Source: Bordetella sp. 02P26C-1 (GTDB lineage Bacteria > Pseudomonadota > Gammaproteobacteria > Burkholderiales > Burkholderiaceae_B). Taken from it: a stretch of DNA of 64,000 nucleotides. The stretch is taken from NCBI RefSeq assembly GCF_009763255.1, contig NZ_WSJB01000028.1:1-64000 (forward strand), given 5' to 3'. Of the stretch, positions 29,109 to 38,028 are shown piece by piece; position 1 is the stretch's first letter, and each line of letters opens with the position of its first letter. Below the pieces are notes generated by a model. That model saw only the letters and a program-made list of their open reading frames with translations, ran no database searches and was not told the origin of the DNA. The translations under genes were made by a program, and so were the position numbers.

Positions 29109-30149
29109 TTACTGCAAGGCCCGAGAAGCCCAATCCGCCAATGGAATGGGCTTGTCGCTATCGATCAGCCGCGCGAGCAACAGCTGCATCTGGGGCCAGC
29201 CGCCGCGATCCGTGGGCCAGCTGTACGGCGTCACCGGCCGCCATTGCCCGTCGTTCGCGCGTTCTGCCATCACAAAGCGAAAGGTGTAATAGCCCGCCAA
29301 CCCCATACGCAGATCGGTCACAACCAGACGATCACCGATCTCGTCGTAGCGTAGCCAGTCATTGGTAAACCAGCGCAGACGCTCGTGCAGCGGCACGCCA
29401 TCCAGCACCGTCGTCTGCGCGGGACTAAGCGGCAGCCGCAGCATCTCGGGTGGACCCCGATCAAACCAGCCGCTCACGGCCTCGTAATAATTCCCCTGAC
29501 CATCCTTGGCAATCACGCGCCAAAGCAAGGTGTTAAACGGCATTGGCGTCGCCAAGATAGCTGTCGGCCGAATCCCCTGCTCCTGCAATGCATGCTCGAC
29601 GCGATGCTCCGCATGCCAACGCCCCCCAAGCGCCACCCCCAAATACACCGTACAAAACGCCAAGGCTATCGTCATCGCCACACGCAGCTTGCGCGTGCAT
29701 CCGACCACGGCGCCGACCAGCACTGCCAGAGTCAGGGGCACGGTAAACACCGGGTCGATGATAAAGACCGCAGACCAGCTCTCCGGGATGCGCGCCAGCG
29801 GCCAAAAGAGTTGCGTGCCATACACCGTGAATGCATCCAGCACGGGATGCGTAATCAGCACCAGCCATATCGTGAGCAACAGCCGCCTGCCGCTATACGG
29901 CGCGTCAGGCCATTTTTTTCGTATCAGCCAGGTCATCACCACGGCCAGCAGCGTCAGCACGAACACGGAATGTGAGAAGCCACGATGAAACGTCATCCGC
30001 GAGACTGGATCGGCGTACCGGATCAGTACGTCCATATCGGGCAATGTGCCCAGCAGCGCGCCATACAAGAGCGCCTTGCGACCCTGTGTACGCCCCAGGA
30101 GAGCGCCTTGTATGCCTGCGCCCAATACCGCTTGTGTGAGTGAATCCAT
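29109..30149 (-). CDS. YdjM-like membrane-bound metal-dependent hydrolase family protein
   Basis: A 346-aa inner-membrane protein of the YdjM/DUF457 family. The family N-terminus MDSLTQAVLGAGIQGALLGR is exact, followed by LGTLPDMDVLIRY, the FHRGFSHSVFV histidine motif and ITHPVLDAFTVYGTQLFWP. These histidine and aspartate residues are proposed metal ligands. About four hydrophobic segments lie between residues 60 and 190, then a 150-residue soluble C-terminal part. The biological substrate is unknown. It converges on coaBC with a 61-bp gap. Confidence 0.85.
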   Translation of the reverse strand: MDSLTQAVLGAGIQGALLGRTQGRKALLYGALLGTLPDMDVLIRYADPVSRMTFHRGFSHSVFVLTLLAVVMTWLIRKKWPDAPYSGRRLLLTIWLVLITHPVLDAFTVYGTQLFWPLARIPESWSAVFIIDPVFTVPLTLAVLVGAVVGCTRKLRVAMTIALAFCTVYLGVALGGRWHAEHRVEHALQEQGIRPTAILATPMPFNTLLWRVIAKDGQGNYYEAVSGWFDRGPPEMLRLPLSPAQTTVLDGVPLHERLRWFTNDWLRYDEIGDRLVVTDLRMGLAGYYTFRFVMAERANDGQWRPVTPYSWPTDRGGWPQMQLLLARLIDSDKPIPLADWASRALQ

Positions 30150-30274
30150 AAAGTCAGGCTAGATGAGGTCCAAGGACGGCGTACATACGCCAGGGCGCCA
30201 GAGCCGTCCCGACGCGACAGGCGTTAAGATACCGCACTGAATCCATCGTTGGCTTTTTCCCAGGACGTTCCCCC

Positions 30275-30802
30275 ATGCGCTTCGACGGCGAACCTAAAGA
30301 TGGCGATTTCGTGCGCTACATCGAGATGCTCAATCGCGAGGCAGGTGGCACGCCCGGCGCTGTGCCCAAACCCGAACGAAACGGTTTTAAGCTGAGCCTG
30401 CCGAAACCGGCCTGGGGCAGGGATGATGCGGATAGCACTTCCGCCCCTGCGAATCCCCGCACATCGCAACCGCGAGCAAACAAGACCGTCACGCCGGGCG
30501 CCACGCGCGAAGATGACGACACGAGCGCCACGACGCTGGCCGCGCGCAGTAGTCAGCGGCACCTGTCGCTGGGATTGGGTATCGCAGCTGTGGTCGCGCT
30601 GTGGAGCGCGCTGCATAAACTGTTCGAGGCGATCAGCACGCACACGCTGGACCTCGACGCATTGGTGCCCGTGATATTTTTGCTCGTCTGCGCGGGAATG
30701 TTGTTCAAAGGCGCTCGTGGGGTGCGACAAAAGGCTGACAGACCCGCGCCTCCGTTACCCCCCCTCACCACCATCCCGAAGGGCCGCAAGCCAACGCGTT
30801 AA
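30275..30802 (+). CDS. hypothetical membrane-anchored protein
   Basis: I do not recognise this 175-aa protein. Residues 1-50 contain a conserved-looking MRFDGEPKDGDFVRYIEMLNREAGG and FKLSLPKPAWGR. A polar Ser/Thr/Ala-rich linker runs from about 52 to 90. Two hydrophobic segments follow (about 95-112 and 127-145), then a basic Pro-rich tail. The design suggests a cytoplasmic head joined to a two-helix membrane hairpin. It lies between the YdjM-like gene (divergent) and dUTPase (same strand, 63 bp downstream). Confidence 0.7.
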   Translation: MRFDGEPKDGDFVRYIEMLNREAGGTPGAVPKPERNGFKLSLPKPAWGRDDADSTSAPANPRTSQPRANKTVTPGATREDDDTSATTLAARSSQRHLSLGLGIAAVVALWSALHKLFEAISTHTLDLDALVPVIFLLVCAGMLFKGARGVRQKADRPAPPLPPLTTIPKGRKPTR

Positions 30803-30865
30803 AGCCCTGGCGCCTAGCGCGCCGGTGCTAACATTTCGCCCCTCTATCGAATTTACGGAGCCCAC

Positions 30866-31543
30866 GTGAGCGACATCTCAGCCGGCCTTACCGCCGACCA
30901 GGCAGCCACGATGCTGACCCTGCAAGACAAATTGAACAGCATCATTAACCCGGACTGGATCAACGCGGGCTCGCGTTTCCTGCGCGCAGCCTTCGTGGAA
31001 TCCGCCGAGGCGCTGGAGCATCACGGCTGGAAATGGTGGAAAAAACAAACCATCGACCTGCCGCAGGTGCAGATGGAGCTGATCGACATCCTGCACTTTT
31101 ACCTGTCGCACACGCTGGTAGAGGCCCGCGGATCGGCCGAGGACGCCACACATCTGCTCGTCGCGGATCTGGATTCCCCGGACGGCATCGCCCTGGATGG
31201 ACACACCTATCGTCTGCCCGACCTGGATATCCCGCAGCTGCTGGAGCTGATAGGTGGTCTCGCGGTGTGCGGTCGCGCCAGCTATAAGACGCTCGAGCAC
31301 ACCATGGCGCGCTGCGAGCTGACTTGGCAGGACGCTTTCACGCAATACGTCTCCAAGAACGTACTGAACCTGTTCCGCCAGGAAAACGGCTACAAGACCG
31401 GCACCTACGTCAAAATCTGGAATGGCGAGGAAGACAACGTCGTGCTCGCGCGCCTGATGTCTACGCTCGACCCGGCCAGCCCCGATTTCGCGCAGACCCT
31501 GCATGCGGGCCTGCAGGCGGCGTACAGCGATATCACGCGTTAA
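30866..31543 (+). CDS. dUTP diphosphatase, all-alpha (dimeric) type
   Basis: A 225-aa helical enzyme that hydrolyses dUTP/dUDP to dUMP. It belongs to the dimeric all-alpha NTP-pyrophosphatase family rather than the trimeric beta Dut. The Mg-binding EExxE...ExxD pattern is seen as VESAEALEHHGWKWWK followed by VQMELIDILHFYLSH. Near the C-terminus, ENGYKTGTYVKIWNGEEDN matches the base-binding segment. It abuts the convergent ehuA stop with no spacer. Confidence 0.85.
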   Translation: MSDISAGLTADQAATMLTLQDKLNSIINPDWINAGSRFLRAAFVESAEALEHHGWKWWKKQTIDLPQVQMELIDILHFYLSHTLVEARGSAEDATHLLVADLDSPDGIALDGHTYRLPDLDIPQLLELIGGLAVCGRASYKTLEHTMARCELTWQDAFTQYVSKNVLNLFRQENGYKTGTYVKIWNGEEDNVVLARLMSTLDPASPDFAQTLHAGLQAAYSDITR

Positions 31544-32314
31544 TCACGCCGCCTCGATCACGGTCTGCAGGAACTGCTGCGTACGCGCCTCCTTGGGGTT
31601 GGAGAACAAATCCTTGGACGGCGCGTCTTCCACCACATTTCCTTGGTCGAAAAACAGTGTGCGATCCGAGCTGCGCTCGGCAAAGCCCATTTGATGGGTG
31701 ACCAGGATCATCGTCATCGTATGTTGAGAGGCGAGGTCCTGCAGGATCTCCAGAATCCCGCCGACCAACTCCGGGTCCAGCGCCGAGGTCACCTCATCAA
31801 ACAGCATGATTTCGGGCCGCATGGCCAAGGCGCGCGCAATGCCGACGCGCTGCTTCTGCCCACCAGACAATTGCGCCGGATAGGCATCGAGCTTATCTCC
31901 CAGCCCCACCAACTGCAGATACTCTTGCGCCCGCTGCGCGGCCTCATCGCGCGACAGGCCCGCCACATGGATGGGCGCCTCCATCACATTACCCATCGCC
32001 GTCTTGTGCGGGAAAAGGTTGAAGTGTTGGAACACCATGCCGATCTTGCCCCGCACCCGCCGGACATGCGCGGAATGCGGGCCCATGTCGCGCCCCTTAG
32101 CGTCCTTCCACATCGACTCGCCATCAATCAGGATTTCGCCATCCGTCGGCCGATCCAGCGTCATCAGCAAACGCAACAACGTAGATTTCCCCGAGCCTGA
32201 GGGCCCGATGATGGACACGGTCTGCCCGGCAGGAATATCGAGATTGATCCCACGCAGTACTTCGATCTCGCCATAGCGCTTGACCAGATTAGTCAGGCGA
32301 ATACTCGCACTCAT
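31544..32314 (-). CDS. ehuA: polar amino acid/ectoine ABC transporter ATP-binding protein
   Basis: A 256-aa ATPase of the GlnQ/EhuA group powering the importer encoded upstream. Walker A IGPSGSGKST, signature LSGGQKQRVGIARAL, Walker B IMLFDEVTSALDPE and the switch histidine (ILVTHQMGF) are present. The frame is open far upstream into the permease gene, but the natural start is ATG 32314 (MSASIRLTNLVKRYGEIEVL), overlapping the ehuD stop by 4 bp. It is the last gene of ehuB-ehuC-ehuD-ehuA. Confidence 0.85.
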   Translation of the reverse strand: MSASIRLTNLVKRYGEIEVLRGINLDIPAGQTVSIIGPSGSGKSTLLRLLMTLDRPTDGEILIDGESMWKDAKGRDMGPHSAHVRRVRGKIGMVFQHFNLFPHKTAMGNVMEAPIHVAGLSRDEAAQRAQEYLQLVGLGDKLDAYPAQLSGGQKQRVGIARALAMRPEIMLFDEVTSALDPELVGGILEILQDLASQHTMTMILVTHQMGFAERSSDRTLFFDQGNVVEDAPSKDLFSNPKEARTQQFLQTVIEAA

Positions 32315-32982
32315 CGTGACCCTCCGAATTTTTTCAACCACGCCTCCAGGCGTCGCACGCACCAGGCAGCCGCCAGACTCAAGACCAGGAACAACACGCC
32401 CACGATGGTCAGAGGCTCGGTATAGCGGAACGTAGCCGATCCGATAATCTTGCTCTGCTGCAGCAGCTCCACGACAGTGATGGCCGACAAGAGCGGGGTA
32501 TCCTTGAACATCGCCACCAGATAGTTTCCCAGCGCGGGAACAACCGGAGGAATCGCTTGCGGCAACACCACGCCCATCGCCGTGCGCCAGGGAGACAGAT
32601 TCAGAGCAGTGGCCGCCTCCCACTGCCCTCTAGGAACCGCTTCAATCCCGGCGCGATAGACCTCGGCGCAATAGGCCGCATAGTGCACGCCTAGCGCAAG
32701 AATGCCCGTTGTCAGCGGCGACAGCTGCACGCCGGTTTGCGGCAAAACATAAAACAGAAAATAGATCTGCACCAACAACGGCGTGCTACGCACAAACTCG
32801 ATAAACAACGCGGTGGGTGCGCTGATCCAGCGCGACCGCATACGCCGCAACATCGCCAGCACCAGTCCCAGCGTCACGGCCAGCGACATCCCGAGCAGGG
32901 TCGCCTGAATCGTGATCACCAATGCCGACCCGAGAGTGGGCAATATCTCCCAAGCAAACTTCCAATCGAATATCGGATTCAT
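32311..32982 (-). CDS. ehuD: ectoine-type ABC transporter permease (EhuD-like)
   Basis: A 223-aa inner-membrane permease of the HisMQ family with about five transmembrane helices. The EAA loop that docks the ATPase is visible as AATALNLSPWRTAMGVVLPQAIPPVVPALGN. The FVRSTPLLVQIYFLFYVLP segment is typical of polar amino acid permeases. Start and stop overlap its neighbours by 4 bp each. Confidence 0.83.
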   Translation of the reverse strand: MNPIFDWKFAWEILPTLGSALVITIQATLLGMSLAVTLGLVLAMLRRMRSRWISAPTALFIEFVRSTPLLVQIYFLFYVLPQTGVQLSPLTTGILALGVHYAAYCAEVYRAGIEAVPRGQWEAATALNLSPWRTAMGVVLPQAIPPVVPALGNYLVAMFKDTPLLSAITVVELLQQSKIIGSATFRYTEPLTIVGVLFLVLSLAAAWCVRRLEAWLKKFGGSR

Positions 32983-33632
32983 CGGACCCGGAACCTCCGC
33001 TCTAGCAAGCGGATACCCGCGGTGATAACAAGCGCCACGGCGAAATACAGCACCAACAGCAACAGAAATACCTCAGTCGTGCGTAGCGTCTCGGCCCGCA
33101 ACATTTGCCCGCGAAACGTCAGGTCCGTGATGGTGATGAGCGACACCAGCGCCGTATTCTTCAATAGTTCAATCAGGAGGTTCCCCGTCGGAGGCAGCAT
33201 CGCGGGAAAGGCCTGCGGAAGAACGATGCGGCGCATCGTCTGCCCTGCCGTCATATTCAAGGCGACGGCGGCTTCACGCTGCCCAGCCGAAACCGCCAGG
33301 ATCGCCCCGCGCACCACTTCCGCGCCGTAAGCCCCGGCGTTCGCGGCCAGCACGACAATACCCACTGTCACCGCCGGCAGCTTCAAGCCGAATAGGGGCA
33401 GAACGTAATAAAACCAGAACAACTGCACCAGCGCCGAGGTGCCGCGAAACACCTCGACATAGCCTAGAGCGACCCAGCGAATCAAACGGTGCCGCGACAA
33501 GCGCGCCAGGCCCGCAATCAGCGCGAGGGGCACCGCCAAGAGCGCCGCTCCCCCAGTGATCCGCAGCGTCATCCATAAGCCGTCGATCAACGGCGACAGG
33601 AGCGTGGTCAGACCTTCCATCGACAGCGCCAC
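32979..33632 (-). CDS. ehuC: ectoine-type ABC transporter permease (EhuC-like)
   Basis: The second HisMQ-type permease (217 aa), expected to pair with EhuD. It has FRGTSALVQLFWFYYVLP and the EAA loop AAVALNMTAGQTMRRIVLPQAFPAMLPPTGN. Five hydrophobic helices are apparent. It begins 3 bp after the ehuB stop, so all four ehu genes are translated from one transcript. Confidence 0.83.
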   Translation of the reverse strand: MALSMEGLTTLLSPLIDGLWMTLRITGGAALLAVPLALIAGLARLSRHRLIRWVALGYVEVFRGTSALVQLFWFYYVLPLFGLKLPAVTVGIVVLAANAGAYGAEVVRGAILAVSAGQREAAVALNMTAGQTMRRIVLPQAFPAMLPPTGNLLIELLKNTALVSLITITDLTFRGQMLRAETLRTTEVFLLLLVLYFAVALVITAGIRLLERRFRVR

Positions 33633-33635
33633 GCG

Positions 33636-34574
33636 TTATTGCCCGCTCGCCGCGTTTTCACCACACAGCTTAGCGGCCGTCATATCGCCGGGTAGTTCGG
33701 TCTCCGTAAAGCCAAACGGCTCCACGATTTTGGCGTGTTCTTCGCTACCAATGAACTTAGCCAATTCCGCGTTGAACGCATCCACGAATTCTTTATCGTC
33801 CTTGCGGAATGCAAACGCGCCATAGCCTCGTACGCTCTCGCCATCGATCACCGGGTCGGTAAATGGCTCCGCCTTTTCCAGATCGCCCGAGGCCGACTTC
33901 TTCATCAGGTCGTTGATTGTCATTGCCGTGGCACCATAAGCGTCCGCCCGGCCCGCCTGTACGCCCGAGAGCGCGCTGACCACATCGGGGAACACGACGA
34001 CGCGGTCCAGCGGCATGTCGAGCTTGCGCGCGTATTCGCTCTGGATCGCGCCCACCACGACGCCCAGCTTGGCGCCATCCTGTTTAATCAGGTCATCATA
34101 ACTATGCAGGTTTTTGGGGTTGCCCTTGGGCACGAGGAAGGCTTCACCGACGCCATACGTGGGGTTCGAAAACGCCGCCTGCTTGCACCGTTCCGGCGTC
34201 ACATACATGCCGGCGGCGATGATGTCGAAGCGCTTTGCCTGAAGACCCGGAATGAGCGAGCCAAATTCCGTCAACACACCCTCGACTTCATTGATCCCCA
34301 TCCGCTTGAGTACGACGCGGGCGATTTCCACCGCCTCACCGGTGATGCGATTCGAACTACTGTCCATATAGGCGTACGGCGCCTCGTTGGCATAGCCTAT
34401 GCGGATGGTACCCGCGGCCTTGGCGGCTTCAAGCGTGCTCTGCGCGGCGGATGCACCGCCGCCGACATTGGACTTCTGGGCGGACGTGTCTGGCTCGGAA
34501 TCTGAGCATGCCGCCATCAATCCAAGACTCAGCGCCAGCGCGGCCCATTTTGTCGTCTTTAGAAGGTGTGTCAT
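33636..34574 (-). CDS. ehuB: ectoine/hydroxyectoine ABC transporter substrate-binding lipoprotein
   Basis: A 312-aa binding protein. Residues 1-23 are a lipoprotein signal with lipobox LMAAC (C23). After a Ser/Gly-rich tether the domain starts GTIRIGYANEAPYAYMD and contains GEAVEIARVVLKRMGINEVEGVLTEFGSLIPGLQAKRFDIIAAGMYVTPERC, which I recognise as EhuB-like. The ligand in EhuB is ectoine or hydroxyectoine, used as nutrient or osmoprotectant. No ectoine catabolic (doeA/eutD) or MocR regulator gene is adjacent, so a related polar solute remains possible. It leads the operon. Confidence 0.78.
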   Translation of the reverse strand: MTHLLKTTKWAALALSLGLMAACSDSEPDTSAQKSNVGGGASAAQSTLEAAKAAGTIRIGYANEAPYAYMDSSSNRITGEAVEIARVVLKRMGINEVEGVLTEFGSLIPGLQAKRFDIIAAGMYVTPERCKQAAFSNPTYGVGEAFLVPKGNPKNLHSYDDLIKQDGAKLGVVVGAIQSEYARKLDMPLDRVVVFPDVVSALSGVQAGRADAYGATAMTINDLMKKSASGDLEKAEPFTDPVIDGESVRGYGAFAFRKDDKEFVDAFNAELAKFIGSEEHAKIVEPFGFTETELPGDMTAAKLCGENAASGQ

Positions 34575-34665
34575 GCCAAAGCTCCCAATCAGATAGTTAT
34601 GGATAGAACGGATTCACACGAAATGGTACGTCAATTAATTATTTCAACACAAATCACTTGGCGAC

Positions 34666-34696
34666 AAAAAACGGCAGTGATTACATCACTGCCGTT
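34666..34696 (-). terminator. intrinsic terminator after the branched-chain binding protein gene
   Basis: A perfect 12-bp stem (AACGGCAGTGAT / ATCACTGCCGTT) with a 3-nt loop is followed on the minus strand by six T residues. It lies 66 bp downstream of the 34762-35922 gene and upstream of ehuB, separating the two transcription units. Confidence 0.88.
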
Positions 34697-34761
34697 CTTA
34701 AAAAGACCCGTCCGCGTCGTCAGAGAGACGAATTTCGGACGGATGACCAGCCGATTAGCGC

Positions 34762-35922
34762 TTAATCAGCATAAGAGAAGCGCCCATCGCGGATGACGCC
34801 CATCACGCGTGCACGCTCGTCGAACCCTTGATGGTCCGTCTTGCTGATATTTAATACGCCATTGGGCACCACCAGATCGCGCGTGTCTTCCAGCGCGTCG
34901 CGCAACGCTGCACGGAATTCTGGCGTACCAGGCTTGGCCCCGGTTTTCAGCGCACGGCCAACTGCCGAATCCAACAGCATCCAGGCGCCATACGCATCGC
35001 CTGCGAACTGAGTCAAGGTATTGGCGCCGTATTGCGCCTCGTACTTGTCCGCGAAACCGACCGCCACGGCCTTGACAGGGTTGCTATCGGGCAGCTCGCG
35101 TGCCACCACGCCGGGGCCCGTGGGGAACAGCGTGCCATTCACATCCTTGCCGCCCACCTGCAGGAATTCGAGCGTGCCGATACCGTGGGTTTGATAGATC
35201 GGGCCCTTGTAGCCACGCTCGAGCAGCGTCTTTTGCGGCAAGGCCGCCGGGGTCCCCGATCCGGCGATCAGGATAGCGTCCGGTTTGGCGGCCATGGCTT
35301 TGAGCACCTGCCCCATGACCGACGCATCGGTACGCTGAAAACGCTCCTGCGCCACGACTTTGATATCGTTGCCGGCAGCCTTCGTGAACTCCGCCCACCA
35401 GCTATCGCCATACGAATCGGCAAAGCCGATAAAGGCGACGTCCTTGATGCCTTTACGCCGCATATCGTCGACCAGCGCAGACGCCATCAACGAATCGTTC
35501 TGCGGCATCTTGAAGGCCCAGCGGCGCTTGGGGTCGTCAACCGGCTCCACAATGACCGACGATGCGGCCAGCGCCACCATAGGCGTTCCGGTTTCGGCCA
35601 GCACGTCCAGACCCGCGAGCGCGGAAGCGGTCAGGTTCGGGCCGACGATCGCGTCCACCTTATCCTCGGAGGTCAGCTTGCGGAAATTGCGCACGGCGCG
35701 GCTGACGTCCGAGCCATCGTCCAACACCACATAACGCGCGGGCTCACCACCCAGGGTGGCCGGCCACAGACGCACCGCATTATTGGTTTGGATGCCAATG
35801 GCCGCTGCGGGACCGGTGGACGAGATATCGACGCCAATCACCACCTCGGCCTGGGCCGACAAAGATAGCAACGACGCGAGAGTGGCGGCCAGCACGGCCA
35901 GACGTGACAAACGTTTAGGCAT
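34762..35922 (-). CDS. ABC transporter substrate-binding protein, branched-chain amino acid type
   Basis: A 386-aa periplasmic type I binding protein (Peripla_BP_6/LivJ-like). Residues 1-25 are a Sec signal ending SAQA. The mature protein begins EVVIGVDISSTGPAAAIG, with VDAIVGPNLTASALAGLDV and VAFIGFADSYGDSWWAEF as typical core strands. The frame is open further upstream, but ATG 35922 (MPKRLSRLAVLAATLASLL) follows an AGGA site and starts a clean signal peptide. No Liv permease or ATPase gene is nearby, so it is an orphan receptor. It is followed by a strong terminator. Confidence 0.88.
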   Translation of the reverse strand: MPKRLSRLAVLAATLASLLSLSAQAEVVIGVDISSTGPAAAIGIQTNNAVRLWPATLGGEPARYVVLDDGSDVSRAVRNFRKLTSEDKVDAIVGPNLTASALAGLDVLAETGTPMVALAASSVIVEPVDDPKRRWAFKMPQNDSLMASALVDDMRRKGIKDVAFIGFADSYGDSWWAEFTKAAGNDIKVVAQERFQRTDASVMGQVLKAMAAKPDAILIAGSGTPAALPQKTLLERGYKGPIYQTHGIGTLEFLQVGGKDVNGTLFPTGPGVVARELPDSNPVKAVAVGFADKYEAQYGANTLTQFAGDAYGAWMLLDSAVGRALKTGAKPGTPEFRAALRDALEDTRDLVVPNGVLNISKTDHQGFDERARVMGVIRDGRFSYAD

Positions 35923-35988
35923 GAGTAAGTCCTGCAGAAAAAGAAGCTGGGTGGGATCTGCGGAGAGCACGCATGCCGCAGACGCCTG

Positions 35989-37767
35989 CTATTCCAGACG
36001 ATCCAAATCGACCCGTAGCGCCCGATTCAAGGGCGTGGCGACTTTGACACGCAGATCATAACTGTGAGCGCGCAGAATTTCGCGCTTCACATCGAGAATC
36101 TGCTGCGAATGCATCGAAAACTCGGTCAGCCCCAGGCCCAGCAGCAGTCGGGTCAGCCGCGCATCGCCCGCCATCTCGCCGCATACGGCAACGGGCTTGC
36201 CCAGACGGGCGCCTACGTTGATGGTATTGGCCACGAGCCGCAATACGGCTGGGTGCAGCGGATCGTACAGGCTCGCCACATCATGATCGCCACGATCAAC
36301 CGCCAAGGTGTACTGAATCAGATCGTTCGTCCCGATGGACAGAAAATCCAGCGCCTCGGCAAACGGCTCGATCGCGATGGCGGTGGCCGGCACTTCGACC
36401 ATGGCGCCCACCTCGACTCGCGGTGCATAAGCCTGCCCGCGTGCGTCCAGCTCGCGGCGCGCGGCATCGATCGCCGCCAGGGCGGCCCGCACTTCCTGCA
36501 TGTGCGCCACCATCGGCAGCAATATGCGAACATGACCATGGGCGGATGCCCGCAGGATCGCGCGCAGCTGCGTCGCAAACATCTCCGGATGCGCAAGGCA
36601 ATACCGAATGGCACGCAGCCCCAGCGCCGGGTTCGTGGCCACGGTGGCCTCGTCATCCAGCGTCTTGTCCGCGCCGATATCCAGCGTACGTATCGTCACC
36701 GGCCGCCCGGCCATGGTGCGCACCACGTTCGCATACGCCTGGTATTGCTCTTCCTCGTCGGGCAAGGAGCGGCGGCCCATGAACAGAAACTCGCTGCGGA
36801 ATAACCCAATGCCGTCGGCGCCGGCGGCCAACGCCCCTTCGGCCTCGTCGGGCAGCTCGATATTGGCATTCAACACGATGGTGATGCCATCGAGCGTGAT
36901 GGCCGGCTCATCGCGCAACAGCGCCAGCGCGGCGCGTTCGGCCGCGTAGGCGACTTGCCGGTCCCGAAATTCCTGCAAAATCGACGCGGCCGGGTTCACC
37001 ATCACGACGCCGGATGCCCCGTCTACCACCAGGGTATCGCCATCGCGCACCAGGTCGCGGACATTGCCCAACGCCACGACGGCGGGCACGCCCATACTGC
37101 GCGCCACGATCGCCGTGTGCGAAGTCGGACCACCCAGATCGGTGACAAACGCGGCAAAACGCCCGCCACGCAGCCGCACCATGTCCGCCGGTGAAATATC
37201 GTGCGCGACCACGATCAGCGGATCACTGCCGTTTAAGTTCGCCGGATCCACCAGCGCGGCCGGCCGCCCGGACAGCACACGCAACACCCGCTCGATAACC
37301 TGACGCACATCGGCGCCACGCTCGCGCAGATACTCGTCTTCCATGGCCTCGAACTGCTCGCCCAGGATCTGCCCCTGGGCCGCCAATGCCCATTCCGCGT
37401 TGTAGTTGCGTTCCTGGATAAGCGCCTGGGTCTGCTCGGCCAACAACGGGTCGCCCAATAGCAGACAATGCACATTGAGCATCGCACCCAATTCGCGCGG
37501 CGCGTCTTCGGGCAGACTGTCGGCTAACTGCTGCAGCTCGGTTCGGGCCACGGTGAGCGCCTGCATCAGGCGGTCGCATTCCGAGGTGATGTCTTCCGGG
37601 CCGATACGGTAATGCTCGACCTCTAGCGAAGCCGCGCCCATGACGACAGCACGGCCAATCGCATACCCGCGGGCAACGCCTTTCCCATGCAACGCCACCA
37701 CGGTGGTGGTGGCCGCAGTCGATGCAGTCTGGGTAGGAGCTGCCGGTCGCGAGTTATTCGTGCTCAC
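35989..37767 (-). CDS. ptsI: PTS enzyme I (PEP-protein phosphotransferase)
   Basis: A 592-aa enzyme that takes phosphate from PEP and gives it to HPr. The phosphorylated histidine is H217 in GGPTSHTAIVARSMGVPAVV. The C-terminal PEP-binding barrel carries FRSEFLFMGR, the SIGTNDLIQYTLAVDR segment and the catalytic cysteine in AVCGEMAGD. The start is GTG at 37767 and overlaps the ptsH 3' end by 14 bp. The first 25 residues are a Thr/Ala-rich extension. Here it forms a complete EIIA-HPr-EI chain without sugar-specific IIB/IIC genes. Confidence 0.96.
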   Translation of the reverse strand: MSTNNSRPAAPTQTASTAATTTVVALHGKGVARGYAIGRAVVMGAASLEVEHYRIGPEDITSECDRLMQALTVARTELQQLADSLPEDAPRELGAMLNVHCLLLGDPLLAEQTQALIQERNYNAEWALAAQGQILGEQFEAMEDEYLRERGADVRQVIERVLRVLSGRPAALVDPANLNGSDPLIVVAHDISPADMVRLRGGRFAAFVTDLGGPTSHTAIVARSMGVPAVVALGNVRDLVRDGDTLVVDGASGVVMVNPAASILQEFRDRQVAYAAERAALALLRDEPAITLDGITIVLNANIELPDEAEGALAAGADGIGLFRSEFLFMGRRSLPDEEEQYQAYANVVRTMAGRPVTIRTLDIGADKTLDDEATVATNPALGLRAIRYCLAHPEMFATQLRAILRASAHGHVRILLPMVAHMQEVRAALAAIDAARRELDARGQAYAPRVEVGAMVEVPATAIAIEPFAEALDFLSIGTNDLIQYTLAVDRGDHDVASLYDPLHPAVLRLVANTINVGARLGKPVAVCGEMAGDARLTRLLLGLGLTEFSMHSQQILDVKREILRAHSYDLRVKVATPLNRALRVDLDRLE

Positions 37768-38023
37768 CGAATTTGCTGTCGAACAGGTTCTGAATATCGA
37801 TCAACGCCTGCTCGGCGTCGTCGCCCGTGGCTTCCACGCGGACGGTCACGCCCTTGCCAGCCGCCAACATCATGACGCCCATGATACTTTTCGCATTCAC
37901 GCGCTGGGCGCCGCGCGCGATGAAGATTTCGCTGCGGAATTTTCCTGCCAGCTGCGTCAGCTTGGCCGCAGCGCGTGCATGCAGGCCGAGTTTGTTGGAA
38001 ATAATTATGTCGCAGATCGGCAT
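37754..38023 (-). CDS. ptsH: PTS phosphocarrier protein HPr
   Basis: An 89-aa phosphocarrier. Active-site H15 is in NKLGLHARAAAKL, and the regulatory serine S46 is in RVNAKSIMGVMML, the sequence context of HPr kinase/phosphorylase targets. A longer frame runs upstream to 38158, but ATG 38023 gives the exact family N-terminus. It sits 5 bp after the EIIA gene. Confidence 0.96.
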   Translation of the reverse strand: MPICDIIISNKLGLHARAAAKLTQLAGKFRSEIFIARGAQRVNAKSIMGVMMLAAGKGVTVRVEATGDDAEQALIDIQNLFDSKFGEHE

Positions 38024-38028
38024 AATGA

